NCBI GenBank assembly: GCA_026004655.1
Contig: BPJO01000012.1
Location: forward strand, 53,624 to 117,623
DNA from: Phycisphaerae bacterium
GTDB lineage: Bacteria; Planctomycetota; Phycisphaerae; Tepidisphaerales; Tepidisphaeraceae
Length of the DNA stretch: 64,000 nt
Direction: 5' to 3'
Part shown: piece by piece, positions 46,693-55,144 of the stretch
How the letters are laid out: the number at the start of each line of letters is the position of its first letter
Numbering within the stretch: position 1 is the stretch's first letter
Position numbers and translations under genes: made by a program
The notes under the pieces: generated by a model
What the model saw: the letters and a program-made list of their open reading frames with translations, nothing else
Told to the model about the DNA's origin: nothing
The model's database searches: none

Positions 46693-47322
46693 ATGTCGGA
46701 TTCATGCGATGACTGGATGCGAGAGTTGATGGCACAAGCCCAATCCGCCCACGAACAGGGTCGTGAACCGCTTGTCGCCGAACTACTCGGTCCTTATTTA
46801 GACCGACGACCGAATGACCCCGACGCCTGGTTTCTTTTCGGGGATTCGCTTCGTGTGATGGGCCTGACCGATGAAGCCGAGCGCGCGTTGCTCAAAGCCG
46901 TCGAGCTTTCCGACGGTCCCGATTGGGTTCTGCAACTGACTTTGGCTCATTTGTACAAGGATGCTGGGAATTTCGTCGAAGCCGAACGATGGTTTGAACT
47001 CGCGGCCGAGGACGAGTCGGCTTGTTCCCAAGCCTGGTTTTGGATTCTTCGAGGTTCTAACCTAGCCAGTCAAGGACAGTTCAAACAGGCCGAGTACTGT
47101 TTCCAACGGGCCGTTGCGATCAATGATGAAAATCTGGATGAAGCGGTGCTAAATCTGGGATATGTCCTTCGGGCTCAGGGACGGTATCTCGAAGCCCGAG
47201 AACAATTCCAACAGGCACTGGAATTAAACCCGGATTACGCCCCGGCCGAAAAAGCCCTACAAAGTCTTGTCGGTATCGAACAGGCGATCTCGCTGGCCAA
47301 ACGTGTCCCCAAAGAGTCATGA
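46693..47322 (+). CDS. TPR-repeat protein
   Basis: 209 residues, soluble, no signal peptide. About four tetratricopeptide units: DPDAWFLFGDSLRVMGLTDEAERALLKAV region, WVLQLTLAHLYKDAGNFVEAERWFELA region, AWFWILRGSNLASQGQFKQAEYCFQRAV region and EAVLNLGYVLRAQGRYLEAREQFQQAL region (each cited in part). A protein-interaction scaffold; partner unknown. An AT-rich block with TATAAA at 46564-46569 upstream may hold the promoter. Confidence 0.8.
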   Translation: MSDSCDDWMRELMAQAQSAHEQGREPLVAELLGPYLDRRPNDPDAWFLFGDSLRVMGLTDEAERALLKAVELSDGPDWVLQLTLAHLYKDAGNFVEAERWFELAAEDESACSQAWFWILRGSNLASQGQFKQAEYCFQRAVAINDENLDEAVLNLGYVLRAQGRYLEAREQFQQALELNPDYAPAEKALQSLVGIEQAISLAKRVPKES

Positions 47323-47386
47323 CCCTCCCCCGTCCACACGCAAACAGGATCGATTCGACACCAGACCGTGGTATTATCCTTGTCCC

Positions 47387-47806
47387 ATGAACCCCCGTTT
47401 GCTGATTTTAACGTTGTTTGTGGTCGGATGTGGACCTTCGGTTCGTTCGTATTCGATCGTTGTGAAAAATGAATCCAACATCCCGATGACGGTCTGGCTT
47501 ACTAAGGATGGACCGCCTCCTGAAACCGGTTGGTTGTCCCCGGAACAGATCGCCATGACCGGACGAGAAACGGATGATCCGATCAGCGGCGTCATTATTC
47601 CTCCGGGAAAGACGGCAGAGATCCCATCCATTACGGGTCGATTCGCATCGGGTACCCAAGCGGTTCTACGAGTCTATCACGGGCAAAAATTGTTCAATGA
47701 TTTGCTAGCAGCCAGTTCCGGGTCCGCATCCCGAACAGATGTCCGACTCACCCCCGGACCGAATCAGATTCTGATCGACGCTTCCGGGGTTGTTCGGCGA
47801 CAATGA
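47387..47806 (+). CDS. Small putative lipoprotein
   Basis: 139 residues from the ATG at 47387 (MNPRLLILTLFVVGC, lipobox VVGC with Cys near residue 15); the frame is open upstream but overlaps the TPR gene. The mature part is beta-rich (SIVVKNESNIPMTVWLTKDG, then IIPPGKTAEI) and resembles a small beta-sandwich. Function unknown. Confidence 0.68.
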   Translation: MNPRLLILTLFVVGCGPSVRSYSIVVKNESNIPMTVWLTKDGPPPETGWLSPEQIAMTGRETDDPISGVIIPPGKTAEIPSITGRFASGTQAVLRVYHGQKLFNDLLAASSGSASRTDVRLTPGPNQILIDASGVVRRQ

Positions 47807-47885
47807 TTGGGTCACCCGCCCGGGATGACAGATACAAGATCTGTTGACGCACTTTGCCAACGTTCCAATAATGAACTAGCCAATC

Positions 47886-47958
47886 GGCCCCATCGTCTAG
47901 AGGCCTAGGACACCGCCCTCTCACGGCGGCAACAGGGGTTCGAATCCCCTTGGGGTCA
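47886..47958 (+). tRNA. tRNA-Glu (anticodon CTC)
   Basis: Acceptor stem GGCCCCA pairs with TGGGGTC (one G-T pair), anticodon stem CCGCC/GGCGG encloses the loop CTCTCAC with anticodon CTC, and the T arm has GGGGTTCGAATCCCC (TTCGAAT loop). Discriminator A at 47958; the CCA end is not encoded. No other tRNA lies next to it. Confidence 0.96.
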
Positions 47959-48042
47959 ATCGTATACCTGTTCTACACCCGGTCTAACCCCGTTCTATTT
48001 CATCGACCGTCAATCGTCTGCACCTTCCACGGTCTAAATCAG

Positions 48043-48056
48043 AATCCGATCGGATT
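48043..48056. repeat. 14-bp palindrome upstream of the second prepilin gene
   Basis: AATCCGATCGGATT is perfectly self-complementary, located about 135 bp before the gene start. Possible operator; no other support. Confidence 0.25.
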
Positions 48057-48189
48057 ACACGGGTTCGAAATGCTCGACGCGTGTTGTGTCGTGAATATTT
48101 ACAAAAAAGACGGAAAATGGAACAAGATTCGAGTGAAGCATGCTTATGCTTAAGCAATCACGTCGTTTTCACATCTCAAATGGAGCATA

Positions 48190-49116
48190 ATGATGAAGCG
48201 CAGCGCATTCACTCTGGTCGAGCTTCTCGTAGTGATCGGTATTGTTTCATTGTTGATTTCTCTTTTGTTGCCCGCCTTGAACAAGGCGCGGGAGACTAGC
48301 AAAACGGTCAAATGCTTATCGAACTTAAAACAAATCGGAATTGCGCACATGATGTATATCGATGCTCACAAAGGATATATCGTTTTGGCGGGATATCGAA
48401 GCGACAATTCATCTTTTCCCAGTGAACAAGGAAGTTGGGCCACGTTACTGGTCGGGGGTAAGTTTATTCAAGCGCCGAACCAACCAGACCCGTTCAGTGT
48501 CGAATCGTCGGGAACGTCTGCTTTGATGTGTCCGTCGGGTTTAAACATCCGATGGGGATCCGTTATGGGTTGGAATCCGACCCATGTTGCCCCGTTCAAT
48601 AATCCTCGAGTTGGTAGCCATCCGGCTGCGGGACAATTCTATCGAAGCCAACGCGTGAGCAACGGGGTCGTTGATCTGACCGTCGATACCCAATATGGCA
48701 TCAACGGGACAAGCGGTAACGGTGGAAGTGTCGAAGGGTTCCCGTTTTCCCGAATTACCTACCATACGACCCCCTCGCCTGGATGGGGGAGAGACTCGAA
48801 CAATACCACGAAGCGTCCGGTGAATATCCGAATTACCACGATTCCCGATGCCTCAAAGTTTGTCCAGTTTTTTGACGGGTTATTTTACAATTTTAACGGT
48901 TCCGGACGTTCCCGAATCGCAGCCCGACACAACGGACAGAAGTTTACAAATATTTTATTCTTCGATGGACACGCTGAGACGATCGATCGGATCGAATTGC
49001 CTTGGGGTGACGCTACGGCACCGAACTCGCAAGGGAGTAGTCCCAGTGCGTTAGCCAAAAACCTCGAAACCCAATGGCCACGAACCAAATGGGTCGTACC
49101 CGATATGCCATTTTAA
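48190..49116 (+). CDS. Second prepilin-like protein
   Basis: 308 residues. Leader MMKRSA, then [20 protein letters not shown] and KARETSKTVKCLSNLKQIGI, the planctomycete prepilin pattern; the C-terminal ARHNGQKFTNILFFDGHAET is the His...DG motif. The residue before the cleavage position is Ala (SA|FTLVE) instead of the usual Gly, as in a minority of substrates; this may affect processing. Base composition is more AT-rich than the first prepilin gene. It is solitary, with its own terminator. Confidence 0.86.
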   Translation: MMKRSAFTLVELLVVIGIVSLLISLLLPALNKARETSKTVKCLSNLKQIGIAHMMYIDAHKGYIVLAGYRSDNSSFPSEQGSWATLLVGGKFIQAPNQPDPFSVESSGTSALMCPSGLNIRWGSVMGWNPTHVAPFNNPRVGSHPAAGQFYRSQRVSNGVVDLTVDTQYGINGTSGNGGSVEGFPFSRITYHTTPSPGWGRDSNNTTKRPVNIRITTIPDASKFVQFFDGLFYNFNGSGRSRIAARHNGQKFTNILFFDGHAETIDRIELPWGDATAPNSQGSSPSALAKNLETQWPRTKWVVPDMPF

Positions 49117-49171
49117 ACAGGACCATCCGGAATCGGTTCCGATGGTCGTACGAACCTCTTTCTCTCCGCTG

Positions 49172-49210
49172 CCCCGTGTATAGAACCCTCCGTACACGGG
49201 GATTTTTAAT
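49172..49210 (+). terminator. Rho-independent terminator of the second prepilin gene
   Basis: CCCCGTGTA (49172-49180) pairs with TACACGGGG (49193-49201), followed by ATTTTTAAT. The T tract overlaps the stop codon of the convergent potA gene. Confidence 0.85.
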
Positions 49211-50288
49211 CCTCTTCGATCAGGACAGCGTCTTCCGGGTGGACTTGGCACCAGATCTGCTCCCCGGCATGACAGGCAAACTCCATCAATCCTTCGTTGG
49301 CGACCAGGACCGTCAGTTCCAAGTCACCTTGTGTACGGACGGTCAACTCATCGGTGGCCCCTTTGAAGATTTCTTCGGTGACGGTGGCTTGGAAGACATT
49401 TTCCCCGTCGGGTTTCTGGGGGGTGACATTGATTTTTTCGGGTCGGATGCTGACCAGGGCCCGGGTGGAGTCGGGGCAGAAACCGGTGGCTTTGACTTCC
49501 AGCTCCAATCCCCCTTCGAGTCGGACCCGTAGGATATCTCCCATTCGGGCAATCACATCGGCAGCGATGATGTTGGCGAGTCCGATGAAATTGGCGACAA
49601 ATGTGGTCTTGGGGTGATGATAGATTTCGTCCACGCTAGCCAATTGTTCGATTCGTCCCTTGTTAATCACCGCGATTCGGTCACTCATGGTCAGGGCTTC
49701 TTCCTGGTCGTGGGTGACAAAGACGAACGTGATACCGAGCCGGGCTTGAAGTCGTTTCAGTTCGATCTGCATGGTGTGTCGGAGTTTGGCATCCAAAGCA
49801 GAAAGAGGTTCGTCGAGAAGCAGGACCTTGGGTCGATTGACGATCGCGCGAGCCAGTGCGACGCGTTGGCGTTGTCCGCCGGACAGTTGGGAGGGTTTTC
49901 TTTCTTCCATTCCGGTCAACGCGACCATATGAACGGCCTCTTCGACCCGACGGTTCATTTCGGTCGGAGGTACTTTTTTCATTCGTAGTCCGAACTCGAT
50001 ATTTTCGCGGACGCTCAGGTGAGGAAAAAGGGCATATGACTGAAAGACTTGGTTGACTTCTCGACGGTAGGGGGGGGTATCGGTGACATCAACTCCGTCC
50101 AGAAAAACGCGTCCGGTGGTGGGGGTTTCGAACCCGCTGATCATGCGCAGCATGGTGGTTTTTCCGCATCCGGAGGGTCCGAGGAGGGTGAGAAACTCTC
50201 CGGGATGGATTTGCAGGTCTACCTGATCGACCGCGGTGAAGTTGCCCCATCGTTTGGTGACCCTTTGAAACTCGACCATCGGATTCAT
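49206..50288 (-). CDS. potA: Spermidine/putrescine ABC transporter ATPase PotA
   Basis: 360 residues. Walker A GPSGCGKTT, Q-loop VNQVFQSYALFPHLSV, signature LSGGQRQRVALARA, Walker B VLLLDEPLSALD, switch His in VFVTHDQEEALTM. The C-terminal part (from about 240) is the TOBE regulatory domain (SIRPEKINVTPQ). Last gene of the polyamine cluster. The PotA assignment rests on neighbouring potB, potC and potD, since related CUT1/Fe ATPases are similar. Confidence 0.93.
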   Translation of the reverse strand: MNPMVEFQRVTKRWGNFTAVDQVDLQIHPGEFLTLLGPSGCGKTTMLRMISGFETPTTGRVFLDGVDVTDTPPYRREVNQVFQSYALFPHLSVRENIEFGLRMKKVPPTEMNRRVEEAVHMVALTGMEERKPSQLSGGQRQRVALARAIVNRPKVLLLDEPLSALDAKLRHTMQIELKRLQARLGITFVFVTHDQEEALTMSDRIAVINKGRIEQLASVDEIYHHPKTTFVANFIGLANIIAADVIARMGDILRVRLEGGLELEVKATGFCPDSTRALVSIRPEKINVTPQKPDGENVFQATVTEEIFKGATDELTVRTQGDLELTVLVANEGLMEFACHAGEQIWCQVHPEDAVLIEED

Positions 50289-50307
50289 GTGCGTCCCGTG
50301 TTTCTGT

Positions 50308-51687
50308 TTATGTCGTTCGAAGGATGAGGGTTTTAATTTCGGTCATGTCCAACATGGCCCAACGGGGTCCTTCACGACCGATACCGGAGTTTTTGACCCC
50401 GCCGTAGGGTAGATGATCGATCCGGAACGTCGGGATCTGGTTGACCAATATTCCCCCGTATTCCAGTCGTTCGAACGCCTGTGTGATGCGCTGGAGGTCG
50501 TGGGTGAAAATACCGGCCTGCAACCCGTAGTCCGTTTGGTTAGCCAGTTGAAGGGCTTGTTCCCAGGTATCGTAGGGGACCAGAACCGCTAGGGGGGCAA
50601 AGGCTTCATCGACACAAAGCGGGTGGTCAGGAGGAACATGTTCCAGGAGGGTGGGTTCGAGACAGGGTCCTTGCGTTTTTCCACCACACAACACACGGGC
50701 CCCCTGGTCGATGGCTTGTCGGATTTGCTGCTCGATTCGGTCTCGGGCCTCGGCGCTGATCATCGGTCCGACGATGACATCACGTCGGGTGGGGTCCCCG
50801 AATCGGACCTGTGCAAGGGTGTGTTGCACGAGCAGGTCCCTGGTCTTGTCATAGATCGGACGGTGGATCAGAACCCGTTGAATGCTGATGCAGGATTGTC
50901 CTGCGTTAGCGAATATGCCCGAGGCGAGCATCGGAATGATCCGGGGGATGTCGATATCGTCATGCAAAATGACCGGGGCGTTTCCACCGAGTTCTAGTGT
51001 CACACGTTGATGAACCGCCTGTGCCTTGATTTTCCATCCGACGGTTGCGGAACCGGTGAAAGAGACGACTTTGACGCGTGGATCTTCAAGAGGTTGGGTC
51101 GCCAATTCGTTGTCGCAGACGATGACCTGCACGTGTCCGGGCACGGGATCGGATTTCTGGATAAGCTCTTGGAGCTTTAAGGCAGACAGAGGGGTCCGAG
51201 GGCTGGGTTTGAGCAGAATAGGTGCCCCACAGGCGATGGCAGGAGCGATTTTGTGAGCAACCAGATTCAGCGGAAAGTTAAACGGACCCATTCCATAGAC
51301 AACGCCAATAGGAACGCGTTGAAACAATGCAAAATGACCGATGCCTGTGGGATAGGCGCCTGCATCGAGGACTTGACCTGGCCAACGTCGGGCTTCGTCG
51401 GCGGCCGAGGTGAACGTGATGATCGCACGGTCGACCTCCGCCTCGGCGAGGGTAATCGGTTTTCCTGCCTCGGAGACGATCAGACAGGCCAACTCGGTTT
51501 TATGTTCCCGTACCCGATCGGCGATTCGTAAAAGCAGTTCGGCCCGTTCGTGGGGAGGTTGGACCCGTGTTTGGGACAGTGCCTGATGCGCAACATCAAT
51601 AGTTGACTTGAGTTGCGCAAGATCAAGGGTTGCAACTTCGCCTACCACGCTTTGATCGAACGGATTGAGCACCCGCAGCCGGGACAT
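50308..51687 (-). CDS. Aldehyde dehydrogenase
   Basis: 459 residues, NAD(P)-dependent ALDH superfamily. GMGPFNFPLNLVAHKIAPA, the cofactor loop FTGSATVG, catalytic Glu232 (TLELGGNAP) and Cys266 (NAGQSCISIQR) are present. It lies between potB and potA in a polyamine cluster, so it probably oxidises an amino- or carboxy-aldehyde from polyamine breakdown, such as 4-aminobutanal or succinate semialdehyde. This is inference from context; its closest general look is lactaldehyde/succinate-semialdehyde-type ALDHs. Confidence 0.88.
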   Translation of the reverse strand: MSRLRVLNPFDQSVVGEVATLDLAQLKSTIDVAHQALSQTRVQPPHERAELLLRIADRVREHKTELACLIVSEAGKPITLAEAEVDRAIITFTSAADEARRWPGQVLDAGAYPTGIGHFALFQRVPIGVVYGMGPFNFPLNLVAHKIAPAIACGAPILLKPSPRTPLSALKLQELIQKSDPVPGHVQVIVCDNELATQPLEDPRVKVVSFTGSATVGWKIKAQAVHQRVTLELGGNAPVILHDDIDIPRIIPMLASGIFANAGQSCISIQRVLIHRPIYDKTRDLLVQHTLAQVRFGDPTRRDVIVGPMISAEARDRIEQQIRQAIDQGARVLCGGKTQGPCLEPTLLEHVPPDHPLCVDEAFAPLAVLVPYDTWEQALQLANQTDYGLQAGIFTHDLQRITQAFERLEYGGILVNQIPTFRIDHLPYGGVKNSGIGREGPRWAMLDMTEIKTLILRTT

Positions 51688-51692
51688 CGAAT

Positions 51693-52928
51693 CTACACCT
51701 CGGTTCTCGGTCGCCTACGAGTGGCGACAAAATAAACGATCACAAACATTCCCAGCAAAAGCGTGCCCAGCGTCGCCCCGTACGGGGGATTCAAGGCCGA
51801 TTTGAACTGCGATTCAATGATATTCCCGATCAGTTCAACTTGTCCTCCGGACAAAATATCGTTGATCGCGAACATGCCTATTGACGGGACAAACACCAGC
51901 AAAATCCCTGCCACGATCCCCGGACGGGTCAGAGGCATGATCACGTTCTGAAACGCCCGGAGGGGCGAGGCCCCTAAATCCAAAGCCGCTTCGATGACGG
52001 CGTTATCCAACCTCTCGACACTCGCGTAGATGGGCAAAATCATAAACGGCAAATACGTGTACACCAGCCCGATCAACACCGCGCCGGAAGACGGATACAT
52101 GTCCAGCGGTTCTGTTATCCATCCCAAATGGATCAAAAGCGAGTTGAGGACACCTTCGCTTCGTAAGATGGTTACCCAGGCGTAGGTTCGGACCAGAAAA
52201 TTGGTCCAGAACGGGATCATCACCAACATCAACAGAAAGTTCCGCCAACGGTCCGAGGTTTTGGCGATGAAATAAGCCACCGGATACCCCGCCAGCACAC
52301 AGATGATCGTTCCCAGAGCAGCATAATTGATCGAAATCACAAGGATCTTCAGGGCATTGACACCCCCGGGGACGACCGGCGCTTCGGCTGTTTCAAACCA
52401 CAGATGCGACCAGAAAACACCCCACACGCTGTTCCAGGCTTGTACCGTCAAGTACCAGACCGGTTCCAGCCAATCCATCACTCGTTCAGAACCCGGACCG
52501 GACAACACCAACCAGTTCAACAACCCATAAAAACCGACCAAACCGGTTACAAAGACCACGGGTTTGCGCATCCCGCCCCAGGTCGAGTACCGGAATCGGT
52601 CCGACCGGGTCAATTGCCACATCACCAGACCGATCACCGAACCACCCAAGAGCGCTACCAGGACGGGTTTGACCTGTTGTTGGGTGAAAATCCGAGCATA
52701 GTTTTGCGTCAGGTCCACCAGTTGGGTCTGGCCGGTTTCGGTCGTCACGGTGAAGGTCACTTCTCCCAAGGGGGTTCGCTGACCAAAGCTGATGACCACC
52801 ATGATCAGGGTCGGAATGACGACAAACAACAACAACCAAGCCAGCAAAGGAATGAGCAAAACCCATGCCATAATCCCCGGGCGTCGTCCCAGAGTGGGTT
52901 GTTCGAGTTGGGGGTCGGTAGTAGGCAT
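51693..52928 (-). CDS. potB: Spermidine/putrescine ABC transporter permease PotB, with insertion
   Basis: 411 residues, longer than the usual 280-300. The first helix (IMAWVLLIPLLAWLLLFVVIPTLIMVVISFGQ, in part) is followed by an extra region of about 130 residues (about 60-195), partly hydrophobic (PVLVALLGGSVIGLVMWQLT and KPVVFVTGLVGFYGLLNWLV), before the standard permease core resumes with NYAALGTIICVLAGYPVAYF. The coupling loop EAALDLGASPLRAFQNVIMPL is intact. Immediately upstream of the ALDH gene (5 bp gap). Confidence 0.92.
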   Translation of the reverse strand: MPTTDPQLEQPTLGRRPGIMAWVLLIPLLAWLLLFVVIPTLIMVVISFGQRTPLGEVTFTVTTETGQTQLVDLTQNYARIFTQQQVKPVLVALLGGSVIGLVMWQLTRSDRFRYSTWGGMRKPVVFVTGLVGFYGLLNWLVLSGPGSERVMDWLEPVWYLTVQAWNSVWGVFWSHLWFETAEAPVVPGGVNALKILVISINYAALGTIICVLAGYPVAYFIAKTSDRWRNFLLMLVMIPFWTNFLVRTYAWVTILRSEGVLNSLLIHLGWITEPLDMYPSSGAVLIGLVYTYLPFMILPIYASVERLDNAVIEAALDLGASPLRAFQNVIMPLTRPGIVAGILLVFVPSIGMFAINDILSGGQVELIGNIIESQFKSALNPPYGATLGTLLLGMFVIVYFVATRRRPRTEV

Positions 52929-53006
52929 GAAGCGTTTTCAATCGTAAAAGGGCTTTTAGATCCCTTCTCCCGGTGTTTTAACCGGGAGAGGGATCCGGTC
53001 CAATCG

Positions 53007-54036
53007 CTATTTCGTCTTGATACTGGTATACAACTCGTCGATCAGGGGGGCGGATTCTCCGACATCGCGGAAGATCCCGAGCTTGGCCTCATCAGGAGGG
53101 TAGCTAGCGGGGTTATTTCTCGCTTGCTCATCGAGGAGTTTGCGAGCTTCGAGGTTAGGGTTGGTATAGGGGAAATCGTCGCTGATCATCTTACTGATTT
53201 CCGGTCGAAGTATGAAATTGATGAACTGATGGGCCGCATCCTTGTTCTGTGCATCTGCAGGAATTGCCAGGCTGTCGATAAACCGGTGTGTACCTTCTTC
53301 TGGAAGTACCCAGGCAAAGGTGTCGGGTTTTTCGTTCAATAGAATCGCGCCTTCACCGGACCAGACGATCCCCACATCCACGTCCCCGTTCAGCAGCGCG
53401 TCTTTGGGGGAATCCGAATCGAATAATTTGACCTGTTTAATCCAATTTTCCATGACCGGTCGGGCTTCGGCGATGACTTGTGGGTTGATCGTATTGATAT
53501 CCTTTCCTTGGGTAGCCAGGATCCAGGAGAGAATTTCTCGACCGTCGTCCAGGACAACAATGCGTCCGGCGTATTTGCCGCTGAACACGTCTTTGAATCC
53601 TTTGATCGGTTCCTTGATTTTTTGCTTGTTGTAGGCAATACCGACCGTCCCGCTCATCCAGGGGACGGAGTACTTCAAACCCGGGTCGTGGTCGAGCTTG
53701 GTGAACTGCGGATCCAGGTTTTTGAGATTGGGGAGCTTGGTATGATCCAGCTCGGCAAGTTTTCCGGCTTTGATCAAGGCCTCGATTGTGTATTCCGAAG
53801 GTTGAATCAGGTCGTACTTGGCTGCTCCTGCCAAGAGCTTAGCCAGCATTTCCTCGTTACTCGCATAAGCTTCATAATTCACTTTGATACCGGTTTTCCT
53901 TCGTAAAGGCATCCAAAACCGTTTGGGGGACATATTCTGACCAGGCGAATAGATTGAGTTGTTGTTGGGCAAAAACCGAACCCGTCAGACACAACCATCC
54001 GACCGTCGCTGACAACAAAGATCCGAACCATTTCAT
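53007..54036 (-). pseudogene. potD: Spermidine/putrescine-binding protein PotD, one-base frameshift
   Basis: From the ATG at 54036 (GGAGG upstream) the frame gives a signal peptide (MKWFGSLLSATVGWLCLTGS...FAQ) and the mature start LNLFAWSEYVPQTVLDAFTKE. It then breaks at four A (plus strand T, 53894-53897) where three are needed. The other frame continues exactly with TGIKVNYEAYASNEEMLAKL and runs to 53007 with PotD motifs (YDLIQPSEYTIEAL, VPWMSGTVGIAYNK, AHQFINFIL). Corrected length is 342 residues, normal. The gene as read begins only inside the frame from 53972. A sequencing error is the likeliest cause, since the importer would be useless without it. Confidence 0.88.
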
Positions 54037-54066
54037 ACTAAACCTCCGGGAAAAAAGGGAAATCCT

Positions 54067-55014
54067 TCAACTCCGATTTACTCGTTTAATTCCTTCAGCT
54101 AAAACAACCATCAGGACGGTCAGTGTGACCATGATCGTCGAGACGACATGCAACATGGCCGGCGACCCTTTCCGACCTGCCCAGACGGCGATCGGTAAGG
54201 TCATTGAAGCGCTGTCATAGGTGAAATAAGTCACAATAAAGTCGTCCAGTGACAATGTAAACGCCATCAAAGCACCGGAAATAATCGCTGGTAGCAGATA
54301 AGGCACGATCACCTTGGTAAAGGCTTTCCAGGGAGTTGCCCCTAAGTCCATGGCCGCTTCTTCCAAAGCCGGATCGATCCCGGACAGACGTGCCTGAATA
54401 GTGATCATGACGTACGGAAAAGAAAAGGTAATGTGCGCGATCAGGACCGTGGTAAAACCGAGTCCTGGCGAAAACCCGATCATCTCCAGTCCCCGAAACG
54501 TCATGACAAAGAAGCTGAGCAGGCTTACCCCCATGATGATTTCCGGAACGATCATGGGGACGGCAACCAACGTGTTCAACGCGTGATGCAACGGATATTT
54601 GTACTTAAAGGTCAACCAGGCGCTGATCGTTCCCAACGCCGTTGCCCCCAAGGTGGACAATACCCCGATGATCAGACTGTTGGTAAGCCCTTTGACGAAG
54701 TTGGGGATCGGCGCTTGTACGCGACGGGGGATGTTGGAGTGGTCCAAGACTTCCGGCGCCCGCGCGGCGCCGGCCCAGTCCACGAACCGACCCGCTAGAC
54801 CCCACACGCCCGACTCAGCAGGTCCGATCCACTCGCGTAAATCCAGCATACACCGGGAATAAAACGCGTCGTACCATTTGATCGTTGCCCCTTCCCATCG
54901 GGTGGAATAGTTGGACGAATTAAAACTCCAGATCACCAGAATCGCGATCGGAAAGTACAAAAAAATCATGACCACCAGTGACCACAGGCCTAGCATCCAG
55001 TTGACACGGTTCAT
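54067..55014 (-). CDS. potC: Spermidine/putrescine ABC transporter permease PotC
   Basis: 315 residues from the ATG at 55014 (MNRVNWMLGLWSLVVMIFLYFP), the usual PotC start. The frame stays open to a TTG at 55140, 5 bp after the ALDH stop; that start would add a 42-residue soluble N-terminus. Standard core: NSLIIGVLSTLGATALGTISAW, EIIMGVSLLSFF, the coupling loop EEAAMDLGATPWKAFTKVIVP and LSLDDFIVTYF. About 60 extra residues follow the first helix (RCMLDLREWIGPAESG region). Works with PotB in the channel. Confidence 0.92.
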   Translation of the reverse strand: MNRVNWMLGLWSLVVMIFLYFPIAILVIWSFNSSNYSTRWEGATIKWYDAFYSRCMLDLREWIGPAESGVWGLAGRFVDWAGAARAPEVLDHSNIPRRVQAPIPNFVKGLTNSLIIGVLSTLGATALGTISAWLTFKYKYPLHHALNTLVAVPMIVPEIIMGVSLLSFFVMTFRGLEMIGFSPGLGFTTVLIAHITFSFPYVMITIQARLSGIDPALEEAAMDLGATPWKAFTKVIVPYLLPAIISGALMAFTLSLDDFIVTYFTYDSASMTLPIAVWAGRKGSPAMLHVVSTIMVTLTVLMVVLAEGIKRVNRS

Positions 55015-55144
55015 CCCGTGAGGCAAACGCCTGTAAAGCCGTGAAAACAGACTCGCAGAACCTGTCGAATCACCCGATTCCACGTCCTTAGGGTATTGAC
55101 CGTTCGTAAAATGGGCAAGAAATAACGATCGAACGCACAACCGG

